Under the pieces are notes generated by a model. That model was given only the letters and a program-made list of their open reading frames with translations. It made no database searches and was not told the DNA's origin. From Gnetum montanum (taxonomy: Eukaryota > Streptophyta > Gnetopsida > Gnetales > Gnetaceae), in assembly GCA_015680685.1 (NCBI GenBank), contig MNCI01021389.1, forward strand, positions 199,456-240,240: DNA of 40,785 nucleotides, given 5' to 3'. Every line of letters begins with the position of its first letter. Within the stretch, counting starts at the first letter, position 1. Both the position numbers and the translations under genes were made by a program. Shown here in pieces: positions 1 through 10,271 of the stretch.

Positions 1-160
1 GTGACAAAGCATATACTAGTCCAGGTGGGAAGATAGCGAACTACGATCAACAAGTAACTATCTAGATACCACAACTAGCCCATCTGTAGAGTTCGACCGG
101 ATCATGCATGAAATGCTCATATTCGTATGGTTGAGTGTAGGGGTACCTCACCACTCATCA
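1..160 (+). repeat. Partial LTR, 3' end only (Element 3 subfamily)
   Basis: The window opens inside an LTR that ends in CACTCATCA at 160. It shares the 'actagtccaggtgggaag' and 'gagttcgaccggatca' blocks with the end of the LTR at 35836-36715, so it belongs to that subfamily. No primer-binding site follows 160, so it is a 3' LTR or a solo LTR. Confidence 0.8.
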
Positions 161-1239
161 ATCCTGTATTACAATATTCAATGATTGAAGCTATAATTTT
201 CCTCGATGCAACCATTCATTTTCTTATATAGCATTCATTATCTCCTTAGCATAATTGACTTCCTTAGTATAAACTTTGCAAACATAATCACAAAGTTTGG
301 GCAATCAGTGAAATGATACTTCTAAACTCGATGTTTAACCTATTATATTCATATGCATACACCACATGATTGTTTACACTAATCTAGCATAGAAATATAG
401 GGAAAATATAAAGATAATCCACTAATTAAATTTGTCGAAGTAAAAAGTTTGAAATAAGCATAAAACCATTAGAAATTTGACAAGACATTGTTTTGCTCCA
501 AGGAAATCTCATACCCATGTATACAAGACCATAACAATCCCAAATTGAAGTTCAAAGCAAAGAAAAATCCATTCTTAAAGCCAAAATTCACAAAAAGTAT
601 TAAGAAACAAGAAAGAAATAGACTCAAAATCAGTTTTTGTTAGGGAGAAAATAAAAAACCTGAATATATAACCAACACAATGGTGAGAGGTGGTGAGAAA
701 AAGATAGTGGAAAAAAAACGATAGTTAAAACTTTTATATGTTAATGTATATATATCTTTTTCTCTTACATCATTTACATCACATATGATAAATGTGACTC
801 GTAAAACAAATTTGCTTTTCATATTGTTTTTTTTAAAACTATATATATTTTCATGAGCTTAGTTTTTATTTTCCTCCTCCAACTAATATCTCATGCTTCC
901 AACATGCATAACAAACATACTAGAACTCTAAATCAATATCCATTTGAATCTACAAGATCCATATCAAACATGCTACACATCCACATGCTAAAAGCATGCC
1001 CTTGCATCAGACAACATATCACTATAGTTTAAAGGAATAAATACCAAAATCACACATAAAGCATCAACATATTTCTAATAGTTATTGTTGTACCCCAATC
1101 CAACATGCTTGCCAGCCATTTCCTCTATCTAACACATCAAATACAACAAGTATATATAATCATGTTAGTTAAGCATGTAAAAACATCATAATCAATCATA
1201 AGAACTAAAGCATCATAACATATACACCACCATCATAAC
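161..1239. other. AT-rich stretch without a recognised gene
   Basis: This is A/T-rich DNA with short ORFs only and no family motif I can recognise. It may include the decayed 3' end of the minus-strand LINE that starts at about 3560, but no RT motif is readable below about 1250. Confidence 0.5.
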
Positions 1240-3560
1240 AAACTAACTCATTGTTGATAATCCACTGAGACCATACATACTTATGTAAATCATAAACATA
1301 ATGCAATACCCAATGCCTATAAAAAGGGTGTAACACCAATCTCTTCCAAAGTTTATCTTGAGCAAAAAAATCATAAGCCTTAGAAAAATAAAATAAAAAC
1401 CATATAAAAGTCTTATAGTTGGGGCTTTTTGCTTTCTCTACAGAATAACATAAAGTTATTGGATGGTTTATAGTAGAATGATTCCTCCTAAAGCCTACTT
1501 GTAACTAAGCATGAAGACCTTTTATTTCTACCCACGAACTAATTTTATTCTCCAAAATAGTACCAAAAATCTTAGTGAAAAGCTAATTGCTTGCAATCAA
1601 TTGGTAATTATTAAGATTTGGCCTATCTTCCTTTTTGAAAAGTAAGGCCACCTAACTAGAACACTAAGAGATTCAAACCATGTTAAAGCCCTTTATTAAG
1701 AAGGTTGCAAATTGCTTTCCACACCAATGGACCATTCCATCTAAGAAGTTCTACATATAATCCATTAACGTAAACACCTTTCTAAGAAGACAACCTTTGA
1801 ATTTCTACCAAAATGTCATTAAGGAATAACTTAAGAACATTAGAGTTATCTTGCACACTAGAAGGAGCCTCTTGATTACAAAGGTTATTGAAGAAAGTTT
1901 GAATAGTAGATAAGGAAAATTTCCAACCTTTTTGTTGTCTATCTTAAAAGAAATTCCAAAAGCTTTTTAGATTAGATTTAAGCTCACTATTCATTCTTTC
2001 CTACTCTTCTTTAATGAATTTTATTTTCTTAAATTGAATAAGATTTATGTAATTCTTCAGCACTGAAGCATCAAAATGTGAAGCTAAAAAATATTTATGA
2101 ATTGTCAAACAATCTACATCAAACCAAGGTTTTCTACAAGCATGCCTCTTCTTAATCTACACTTGAGCAACTATACATAAAAGAGCATTAGTCAAATCTA
2201 GCTCATTGTCATTATTAATTAACATATTAGCCACTCTTGTTTAAAAATATTGATGAAGCTCTTATGTGAGATGATGAGTTCTACATTTATTGTAGTGAAT
2301 ATGACACATTGAAGTAATAATAGTGAATTTCAAATAATGATGAGGAAATTCAAGAAGTTTTCTTTTGCTTGAAAAATTTTCACTATGTTTATGTTATCAT
2401 GAGTAGACAACAAAAGATCAATGTAAGAGTTACCTTGGTGCCTAGTAAAGGTTAAATGGGAGGAAGGAAATTTACTAATGTCATTAAGGATTAAAAATCA
2501 AAGCAAAAAATCCCATTCTAATAAATGAATGCCTTTATGATTTGTAATATGATCAACAAATGATCTTTTATAAACTTGAAAGAGCTATTCACTAAACTTT
2601 AATTAAGGACAAGCCTTTGAATATTCTTTTTTCCAACATTAGCATTGAAATCCCCACAAAGAAATACTTTGCCAAGCCTAGAGAATTTTACAATATCTTG
2701 ACCCAAGTATTGAAAAGGATGCTCTTTGGAAAGATTAGCATAATTGAAAATATAAGAATCCCTTGAAGCAAAATATCAAAAAGCAATATAAAGAACCTTT
2801 GAAATTCCTTGAACTTTAACCCTCAAATATGGGTTATTATCATTAACTTTATACACATTAATGAAATGATCTTTAGAATTTTTAATTAAACAAGCAATAA
2901 CTCTAGAATGTCTACCCCTCACGTTGGAATACTTATTTCTAATAGAAATGATATGAAAGCCTATAATAAATATACTCAGAGAATTTTCTTCTTCCCAAAT
3001 TTTAGCAAAAATAAAAAAACCAAAATTACTAAAGAAATGGCTAGTATCTAAATTAGCAACTTTATTAACTAATGAACTTTCAACATTAAGGAAACCACAT
3101 GTAATAGAAGAAAACCTCTATTTTGGCAAATTTCCCCTCTCCTTCATGACTGCAATGTATTTATAGTTTAAGTAAGAAAATTTACCTTCAGCACAAGCCC
3201 ATTTATCTTTATGTCATTCTTCCTTCCTTTTTGCTTACTCTCTTTGGTCAAGTCTTCATTGATCCAAATCTCTTGTCCTTTTAAGATACTTTTGTTGTTC
3301 CAAACCTTATTTGTTTCATGTCAATCATCAAGCTTAACAAGAATCTACCGAGGTTTATCCCCCTTAGAACTAGGTCTATTTGCACTAATAATTAGGGTAG
3401 AAGAAATGTGCATTTGTTTCATAAAGAAATTTGGCATGGCCAACATATGTGCAATAATGTTTATATGCAATAGACACAAAAAAAAAAGGCATAAAATATT
3501 TAAAAATTGAATTAGATGGAAGATGTGTGGTAGAATTTTTTTCAAGTAGAACATATGGAA
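1240..3560 (-). pseudogene. Degenerate LINE: ORF1 tail, AP endonuclease, reverse transcriptase
   Basis: Translating the minus strand through stops and frameshifts gives a recognisable non-LTR retrotransposon. From 5' to 3', about 3560-3290 encodes an ORF1-type tail with 'ILVKLDD' and 'LKGQEIWINEDLT', resembling the L1/jockey-type ORF1 C-terminus. About 3120-2600 encodes an endonuclease with 'RGRHSRVIACLIKNSKDH' and the signature GDFNANVG at 2632-2655. About 2120 encodes a 'KPWFDVDC' linker. About 1700-1330 encodes the start of the reverse transcriptase: a 'NLNNYQLI' block, 'QVGFRRNHST' and 'FSKAYD...LWKRL'. The catalytic (F/Y)xDD box is missing because the copy breaks up near 1250. Frequent stops show it is long dead. 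Family-level identity is secure; the exact clade is not. Confidence 0.8.
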
Positions 3561-3831
3561 GAAGAAATTGTTGATTAGAGAAAGCTTGAAATCCTAAAAG
3601 AACTAGTGTTAAAGATACTATGAATGAGCAGTTTCCTTACTCCTTCATTATCATCTACATACATACATACAATATAGTAGTGGTAGTTGGTAGGTTTTTT
3701 AAGCATAGGTTTTATATGTGTTGTGTTATTTGAAGAAAACTAAAAGAGAAGGTTAGGTTAGGAGAAAATGTTATAAAATGAAAAAAAGGGACAAATAATC
3801 TTTTAACAACCTGTGTTTTTGGATGCCTAAG
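3561..3831. other. Spacer between LINE and solo LTR
   Basis: AT-rich sequence containing a short (ATAC)n-like run at 3657-3672. I see no coding or repeat identity. The last five bases, CTAAG (3827-3831), are the probable left target-site copy of the adjoining LTR. Confidence 0.5.
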
Positions 3832-4843
3832 TGATGAGTGGCAAGGTACCCCTACACTCAACCATACGAATACGAGCGTGCACGCGTGATCCAGTCGAAC
3901 TCCGCAGACTAAATGCCTTAACGCCACAAGAAACACTTGGGGGTAATCGTTCGTTGTCTTCCCAGGCTTGCTTGTAAGTGTCACGGTGTATGGTTAAGCA
4001 AGTCTGAGGTATGTGATTTTTTTGGTATTTTTCGATTTTATCTTCTATGCTATCAGAGGAAAGGGTTGAGAAACTAAGCTAACTCTAACTAATGTCCTAA
4101 GTCTAAATTAACGAGCGTCAGCATCCGTTCCCACTTACCGGACACACCCTGAACTATGCAACTGTGGCTTACCCAATGCTAATCGTTACTGGATCACCAC
4201 ACGTAACGCAAGTGCTCGAAGTGGTCTTACTGAGGCACCTATTTAGCTTAAGTGTGATAAGCAGCCGATTCCTTAGCTAGCCGTACACACCCGTGGGTGC
4301 TTGTAACTAAGTCGTACTTATCACACGTTCTAGCCTAGCAATGAGCAGCCGATTCCTCAACTAGCCGTACACATCGGACTACCCCTGGGATTACCAAGCA
4401 CAGAATCCTGGAATATGCTATTGGGTTACCAAGTAGCCAATGCTCGTAATTGAGTCGTACTCATGCGTTGCGTCAAGCAACCGATTCCTTGATTAGTCGT
4501 ACACGTCCGTAGACGCTCGTAATCAAGTCGTACTTGAACGCACTAGGGAAGCAGTAAATGAAAGCAATAAATGAAACCACGTGCTGCAAGGTTTATCCAA
4601 ACAAGTTCGTCTTTATTGCCATACACAACTTGGGTTTAGGTTACAAGCTGCTCGAATAAAGAGTCGTTCACTCTAGGACTCCTATTGCGGGCACATGGGA
4701 AAAATTCTAACTCTGGGGTGATCAATCTGCCAGAGCTTTTCTACTTCTAGCCAGGATTGGAAAATGAAGGAAGTGCCGCCTCTTATTTATAGATATGATG
4801 GCGGGATGCGATATCGCGGCCCAGTGCATGTCGCGTCTCATCA
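3832..4843 (-). repeat. Solo LTR, reverse orientation, with hairpin-bearing tandem repeats
   Basis: The sequence runs from TGATGAGTGGCAAGG to GTCTCATCA, the reverse complement of the TGATG...CACTCATCA LTR structure seen elsewhere in the window. Flanks are CTAAG (3827-3831) and TTAAG (4844-4848), a 4-of-5 target-site match, and no internal region is attached, so this is a solo LTR. At 1012 bp it is longer than its relatives because of three tandem copies at about 4261-4540. The U3 palindrome GCGATATCGC lies at 4808-4817, next to a reversed TATAAATAAG box at about 4783-4792. Confidence 0.85.
4261..4540. repeat. Three diverged tandem copies in the LTR, each with a conserved stem
   Basis: Each copy contains CGATTCCT, then an 8-base arm, then GTCGTACAC or GCCGTACAC, then the reverse-complementary arm followed by GTCGTACT. 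Arm pairs are 4272-4279 with 4304-4311, 4356-4363 with 4447-4454, and 4488-4495 with 4520-4527. The middle copy has a longer loop. Confidence 0.75.
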
Positions 4844-5203
4844 TTAAGTTAGTATTCTTTTATCGTGCTTTATATCTTACGATTTTATACATGATATGCA
4901 TTAGTGAACATATTTTGTATTTATGGATAATTTTATGGTTATGCATTTTAGTTTAGACTTACATGCATTATCATTTTTTTAGTATGTTACTAGTTTTTGT
5001 TGATATTATTATCATTCATGCTATCATGTTTTATAATTATATCATATTTTTTTTCTTTTTCTTTTGACCATTATTATTTGAAGATTTTCCTTGTTGTTTT
5101 AGTACATTTTTATCTTATCTATCTCTTGCCATGATCATTAGAATATGGGTTATATATCTAATGTAATGCTCTCTAACCCAAGGATAGAAAGGAGGGTATT
5201 ACA
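4844..5203 (+). repeat. Probable LTR or LTR remnant of a chromovirus-like element
   Basis: AT-rich sequence ending in GGAGGGTATTACA at 5203, immediately followed by a tRNA-iMet-like primer site. That arrangement is typical of the 5' LTR of Tekay/Del-like Ty3/gypsy elements. The 5' edge is not visible, and no matching 3' LTR was found. Confidence 0.5.
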
Positions 5204-5206
5204 AGC

Positions 5207-5219
5207 TAGTATCAAAGAG
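5207..5219 (+). other. Degenerate primer-binding site (tRNA-iMet type)
   Basis: TAGTATCAAAGAG resembles the plant consensus TGGTATCAGAGC, complementary to the 3' end of initiator tRNA-Met. It lies four bases after the putative LTR end. Confidence 0.55.
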
Positions 5220-5239
5220 TAGATTTTACTGGCAACTCA

Positions 5240-6290
5240 TTTTGTGTTGTTATGCCCAATGATGGTAAGTGTTAGAGGTAGGCATGGTTGTGGTAGGAGG
5301 GGAGATGTTGGATCTAGTAACCCAACTCTAATAGTTGAATCCATTCTTAATTGAATACAAAAGCTTGTAACTAAACTGCAAGTGGAAACTATAACTCATG
5401 TTGCTCATGCCATGAACAAAGAGATTAGTTAGTTGAACATTAATCACTATCTACTCCAATTCCTCTATCAGTAAATGGAGAAGAACTTGAACACACTTTT
5501 TTCACACGCTAATTCAAGTAGTGGTAGTGATTAAAGATGACTAATGGAACATGATCTTATAGAGAAATTCTATTAGTTGGAACGACCTATCTTTCAAGAT
5601 GAGGAGGATCCTATTGTTGCTATTGAATGAATGGAAGATGTCATTAAGGTCTTCAAACTAATGAATTATACTCTCTTGTAGCAAACTTAGTTAGTGACCT
5701 ACCAGTTCAAAGGTTTTGCCAGTCATTGGTGGGTTGCCCAAGAGAAGGCACATCATTGGGAGGGTTGTGATATTCATTGCAATGAGTTTTTGCTTACTTT
5801 CAATGAATGTTAGGTTCCTTCAAAGTACATGGATGCTAAAGAAAATTAATTCTATTACAACTNCATGTCTAAGTAAGACACTAAGTGTTTGGAGCTCAGT
5901 ATGTAAGTGCCTCATACACATTTGAATAAGAAGGTCAAGGTGATCTCTTTCATTCATGATCTTCATGCATTCATTAATGACTACTTGCTTACTCTTTGTC
6001 TTCAACCATATGAGAATACGTGTGTTCATGTAATGGACCTGTAGTGTAGTCAATTGATTGAAGTAACATGTTGAGATTATTCTTAGAAGATAGGTCAAAC
6101 CTCTTCAAGAAAATCAAGTGGATCCAAGTAGGTCTAGGATCTAGATCTAGTGGACTGCAATAACAATCTATGCATGATGGACATCTTAGGAAGGATTGTC
6201 CCAACTATCATAATTGTGGCTAGTTGTGTGATAGGAGCTTCAATTGTATGAAGTGTTTAGGCAATCGTGAACCCCAACAAGAAGGTAGAC
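5240..6290 (+). pseudogene. Degenerate gag of a chromovirus-like Ty3/gypsy element
   Basis: One reading frame with many stops follows a gag plan: an R/G-rich start (RGRHGCGRRG), then 'LERPIFQDEEDP' and 'MEDVIKVFKLMNY', then the capsid-like block 'FKGFASHWWVAQ', 'LLTFNE' and 'VPSKYMDAKEN'. Near 6170-6200 another frame gives 'HDGHLRKDCPNY', a decayed CCHC zinc knuckle. An unresolved base (N) lies at 5863. The primer site at 5207 fits this element class. Protease and RT were not found downstream, so only the 5' part remains or pol is beyond recognition. Confidence 0.65.
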
Positions 6291-6436
6291 TAGCAAGTGA
6301 TTAGGGTGATGTTAGGATGCATGGACAAGTTTATGCTTTGACTCACTAGCCATTTAATGCTCAACCTAACACAATGCTAATCATTCTTTTGTTGATCCAT
6401 GAATGATTAGTCTTTTAGACTTGGAGAGTCAAACAT

Positions 6437-6672
6437 GAAGGACCCTAAAGTGTTGCACACACATGCTCATGCATGCTGCTTTTTGACTTACATGATGACT
6501 AGGCTTGAACTATAATAGTTTTCCTAGAGCAAATCAAGTATTTGATGGTGTATCTAAGCTTAAGGTATTCACAGTACTTCAATAGGTCTTGGCCCACTTT
6601 CAGTGCTTATTACACCTAAACTCCAAGCTGAACTCACATGAGCATGATTGTGTAGCACTTTAGGACCCCTCG
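6437..6672. repeat. Imperfect long inverted repeat (foldback or MITE-like)
   Basis: The left arm at 6437-6475 (containing CCTAAAGTGTTGCACACACA) matches the reverse complement of 6633-6672 (containing CCTAAAGTGCTACACAATCA) at roughly 30 of 38 positions by eye. About 160 bp separate the arms. No clear target-site duplication was found, so transposon status is unproven. Confidence 0.5.
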
Positions 6673-6889
6673 CATTTAATAATGTCTATAAACAATGGTG
6701 GTTAGTAAAAAAACAAATAGTTCAAATAAACATGATGTGAAGTAATGAAAACTTCCAATGAATTCTTTTACAAGAAGGCTTTATAAAAAATATTAGAGAA
6801 CAAATGATGCAATAGTAGCCCTCTATACATTAATAAGAAAATACAAACACAAATCAATTATATGTTTCTTTGGAAACATCATTTTTGCA
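6673..6889. other. Spacer, nothing recognised
   Basis: AT-rich sequence with no recognisable gene or repeat family. Confidence 0.4.
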
Positions 6890-7470
6890 AAATTTTGGTC
6901 GAGAGGTCAACTACCAATCATAGATCGGTAACGCTAAATAATATTTTATCCATAATGCTACAAAGAGAGCTTATCGTTAATGCTAAATAATATTTCATCC
7001 ATAATGCTAAGGGAGAGCTTATCAATAATGCTAAATAATATATTGTCCATAACACTCCAACGAGAGGTTACAAGTAATGTTGAATAATATTCTGTTTATA
7101 ATGCTAGAGGGAGAGGTTATAGGTAATGCAATCGCAAAATAATATTTCATCCAGAACATTTCAAGGAAAGCCTATTTGCTAAAGAATATTTAATCTATAA
7201 TACCAACATATTTTCTGCAAGCAATCTATGGCTTTTATGTTTATGTTCTCTTATTGCAATGCACAAGGAATAAAATTCAGAAGGGCACAGGAGCATGTAT
7301 GCAACACAAGATTTAGTGCCAAACTTGGAATTATTTATCATTCTCATTGTGCAATCATAGCGATCTTACCAAAATTGTTGTAGAATATGTAAAATTTGGT
7401 AAAATGACAACTTTGATAATTTTAATACAATAGATGAACTAAACTTCAACTTCATTTTTGCAAGATTCTC
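6890..7470 (+). repeat. Dispersed repeat copy A with about five 49-bp minisatellite units
   Basis: After the lead-in 'gagaggtcaactaccaatca', units of about 48-50 bp recur from about 6927 to 7200, built on 'taatgctaaataatatt' and 'tccataatgct' and ending in 'gagagctta'. A non-repetitive tail, containing 'ccaacatatttt' and 'cttggaattatttatcattctc', is shared with copy B at 7545-7985. Confidence 0.75.
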
Positions 7471-7544
7471 TTCGCCAACTTATATGTATATATTAAATAT
7501 ATAACTAAGCTAGTTATTCAATTAGTTATGTGGATGTGTTATTT

Positions 7545-7985
7545 GGACAGAGAGGCCAACTTGGTAACACAAAATAATGTTCCATCCATACTACTTAGGG
7601 GGAGCCTATTAGTAATGTTAAATAAAATTTTGTCCATAATGCTCTAGGGGCAACCTATAAGTAACACGAAATAATATTCCATTTATAACACCAACATATT
7701 TGCTCCAAATGAATTTGCAATTTGTATGTTTGTGTCTTTGTATTGAAACATACAAGGAAGGAAATTCAGAAGGATAAGGGGAATATGCATGCAAAACAAC
7801 AATCCATGAGAAATTAGAAAGGTTGTGTAGCACAAGATTTATTATCAAACTTGGAATCTATTATCCTTCTCATCATGCAATCATAGGAATTTTCTGACCA
7901 CAATTATTATGGAATGTATCCAATGTGTTAAAATGGTGATTTGGATAATTTTCAATGCAATACTTTTTATAAGATTATCTAAGCC
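7545..7985 (+). repeat. Dispersed repeat copy B with about three 49-bp units
   Basis: The lead-in 'gagaggccaacttggtaac' is followed by three units (about 7563-7693) and then the same tail as copy A, with indels. A and B look like a diverged segmental duplication. A third partial locus lies at 13938-14030. Confidence 0.75.
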
Positions 7986-8959
7986 AAATTATAAATATAT
8001 AAACAAGCTAATGAGGTAAGCATTGGTAGAAGTTATAAGTAATATTTTGTTAAGAAAATTCAATGTTACATGAAGCTAATTTTCATTTAAAATAAAGGCT
8101 ATTTGTTCATTTATTCACATGTCTAGATTCTTTTAATCCACCAATTGGAGATAAATGGGATCTTAACAGGAACATTTTTTTGTGGCAATTCCAAATAACC
8201 AAACTAGCAAAACAAAAGTGCCCTATCAAAATGTATGCTACATTTTGAATGAACAAAAGAAATTTATTTAAATAATATTTAAAAATGCTTAAGATTAAGA
8301 GAAACATCCCAATTAGTAAGCTGACTTTATTTTATTGGCATAAGGTTAAGATGACATAATAATCACTATTATCATTGTAAACTCAAATTCAACGTGAGAA
8401 GTTAAGAATTAGATCTGCTTATTTCAAAATCCTTGACCACGCTATTGTAAATCATTTCGAAATTACTTAGCAACTTGCTTTAGACTACATCTCTGTTAAG
8501 TTTCTCTAGAGTAAATCTCTGGCAGCTTCCACCTCAGGTCTTTGAACGCAATAAAAAAAATTTCCACTTTGGACCCCAAATTTTATAAATGATATGACAT
8601 ACGATATACGGGAAAAATTGTGAACCGACGAAAAAGATCAAAAAAATCGATGACAATCTGAAAAGAGCATAAAGATACTCTAACAATATGACGCCTCTAT
8701 CAAAATCGAGCCTCAAGATTTAAGCTGAAGCTAAAACAAGTCGGTGGCATATCTTTGGTAACAGAACCTTATCAAGGACTGTCCCAGGAGTAGGCACATT
8801 CATTCTGTTATTCATACTGAAAGCTACTTTAGTCTTTTTCCCAGCTCGCGGATATTTATGCTTAAATGCTAAAATCCGAAACAAAAGTATAAAGATTTGG
8901 CAGAGCAAATTAAGCTTTTGACTTGAGCAGTAATCAAAATTCAACCTTGCCTACCTGAT
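7986..8959. other. Intergenic stretch, no gene recognised
   Basis: AT-rich DNA that becomes less so near 8750. Minus-strand ORFs of 60-75 codons occur but match no family I know. An AATAAA-like signal for minus-strand transcripts (GTAAATAAATC, reverse complement of about 8954-8966) could serve a transcript from the GT34 gene or its 3' repeats. That is speculative. Confidence 0.4.
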
Positions 8960-10200
8960 TTATTTACCCAACAATGGCTGTTGCAGCTTTCTGAACTGCT
9001 CACGGCTCCCGTTAAATTCAGCAGCTTTCAGTGTTTGACTGGTCATATATACTAACAACATCGAAGAAGCACGAAAACAAAACGGGAAAGCTCTATCAGC
9101 AAAACGACAATTCTCAGCCCAGAAACGTAAAGCACAGTACGAAATCCAAAATCCAAAAGATACAACAAGAAAAACACATGATAATGTGATAATTTCCTTT
9201 GAATTCCATTTTTTAAAAATAATCAATATCATGCAAGACTGTCGGCAACAAGAAGAAGGTCATGAGTAACACGATCCGAATTATTCGTCAGCAGCAGCAG
9301 AACCTCCAAAAGCCTCTGAATTTTCCTCTGCACAATGACGACAAGAATAACAACACAGAAACCAAGCTTTTAAAGTGCTTTAGGCATCCGGAAAGAAGCC
9401 AAGACACAAACCAATCATCATGAACAACAGCAGCAGAAAACCGAAAAAACCCTCATACGCCGGCTCAGATTAGGGCATCGGGAGAGAGGAAAAAACTCGA
9501 ATCCAAAAGACACAACAAGAAAATACATCATAATGTGATATTTCTTTTGAATTACATTGAAAAAAAAATCAGTATCATGAAGACCGATAGTCAATACCAA
9601 TAAGAAGGTCATGAGTAACACGATCCGAATTATTCGTCAGCGGCGGCACAGCCTCCAGAGGCTTCTCAATTTTCTTCTATACAATGATGACAAGAATAAC
9701 AACACAGAAACCAAGTTTTTAAAATGCTTCCCGCACTGAATCAGAAAGAATCCAAGACACAAAACAATCATCATTATCATCGGCCGCAGAAAACAAAAAA
9801 AAACCGGAAAACCCCGCCCTGGCTTGGGGCATTGGAGAGAGCAGGAAAAAACTCGAATCCAAGATCCCAAAGGAAAAAAAAAAACTATTTTCTTTCAATT
9901 ACATTGAAAAATAATAATATGGTCGTGAGTAACACGATCCAAATTATTCGTCAGCGGCCGCACAGCCTCCAAAGACCTCTGAATTTTCCTCCTCTGTACA
10001 ATGACGACAAAAATAACCACACAGAAACCAAGTTCTTAACATCCATCCATCCATCGGAAAGAATCCAAGACACAAAACAACAATCATCAGCAGCAGCAGC
10101 AACAGAAGAAGAAAACAGAAAAAACCCCGAAAAACCCGGCCTTGGATTGGGGCATATCGGAGAAGGGAAAAATTCGATCCAATCACAGAAACACCACCAA
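8960..10200. repeat. Tandem array of about 310-350 bp units 3' of the GT34 gene
   Basis: Three clear units start at 9259, 9608 and 9922 with 'gtcatgagtaacacgatccgaattattcgtcag' (third copy 'gtcgtgag...'), giving periods of 349 and 314 bp. Each also has 'acaagaataacaacacagaaaccaag', 'ccaagacacaaa', a CAG/CCG-rich patch and 'ggaaaaaactcgaatccaa'. A partial older unit at about 9110-9258 matches the end of unit 1. The array ends about 75 bp from the GT34 stop codon, so on the minus strand it would form the 3' UTR or immediate downstream sequence. Short hydrophobic ORFs in the units are not conserved in length and are treated as noncoding. Confidence 0.8.
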
Positions 10201-10271
10201 CAACAACAACAGAGGAGCGGCAGCAGAATTACAACACAGACAAAACCAAGACCGCGACCGTGAGATGTGGG

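Noticed and set aside
3712-3984. 90-codon minus-strand ORF
   Set aside because: It straddles the edge of the solo LTR at 3832 and so joins unrelated sequences.
6890-7200. Regularly spaced repeats considered as a CRISPR-like array
   Set aside because: Units are contiguous and diverged without unique spacers, in an evident plant nuclear context.
9418-10186. Short hydrophobic ORFs in the tandem units below GT34
   Set aside because: Starts, ends and frames differ between units, and the similarity is explained by the DNA repeat itself.
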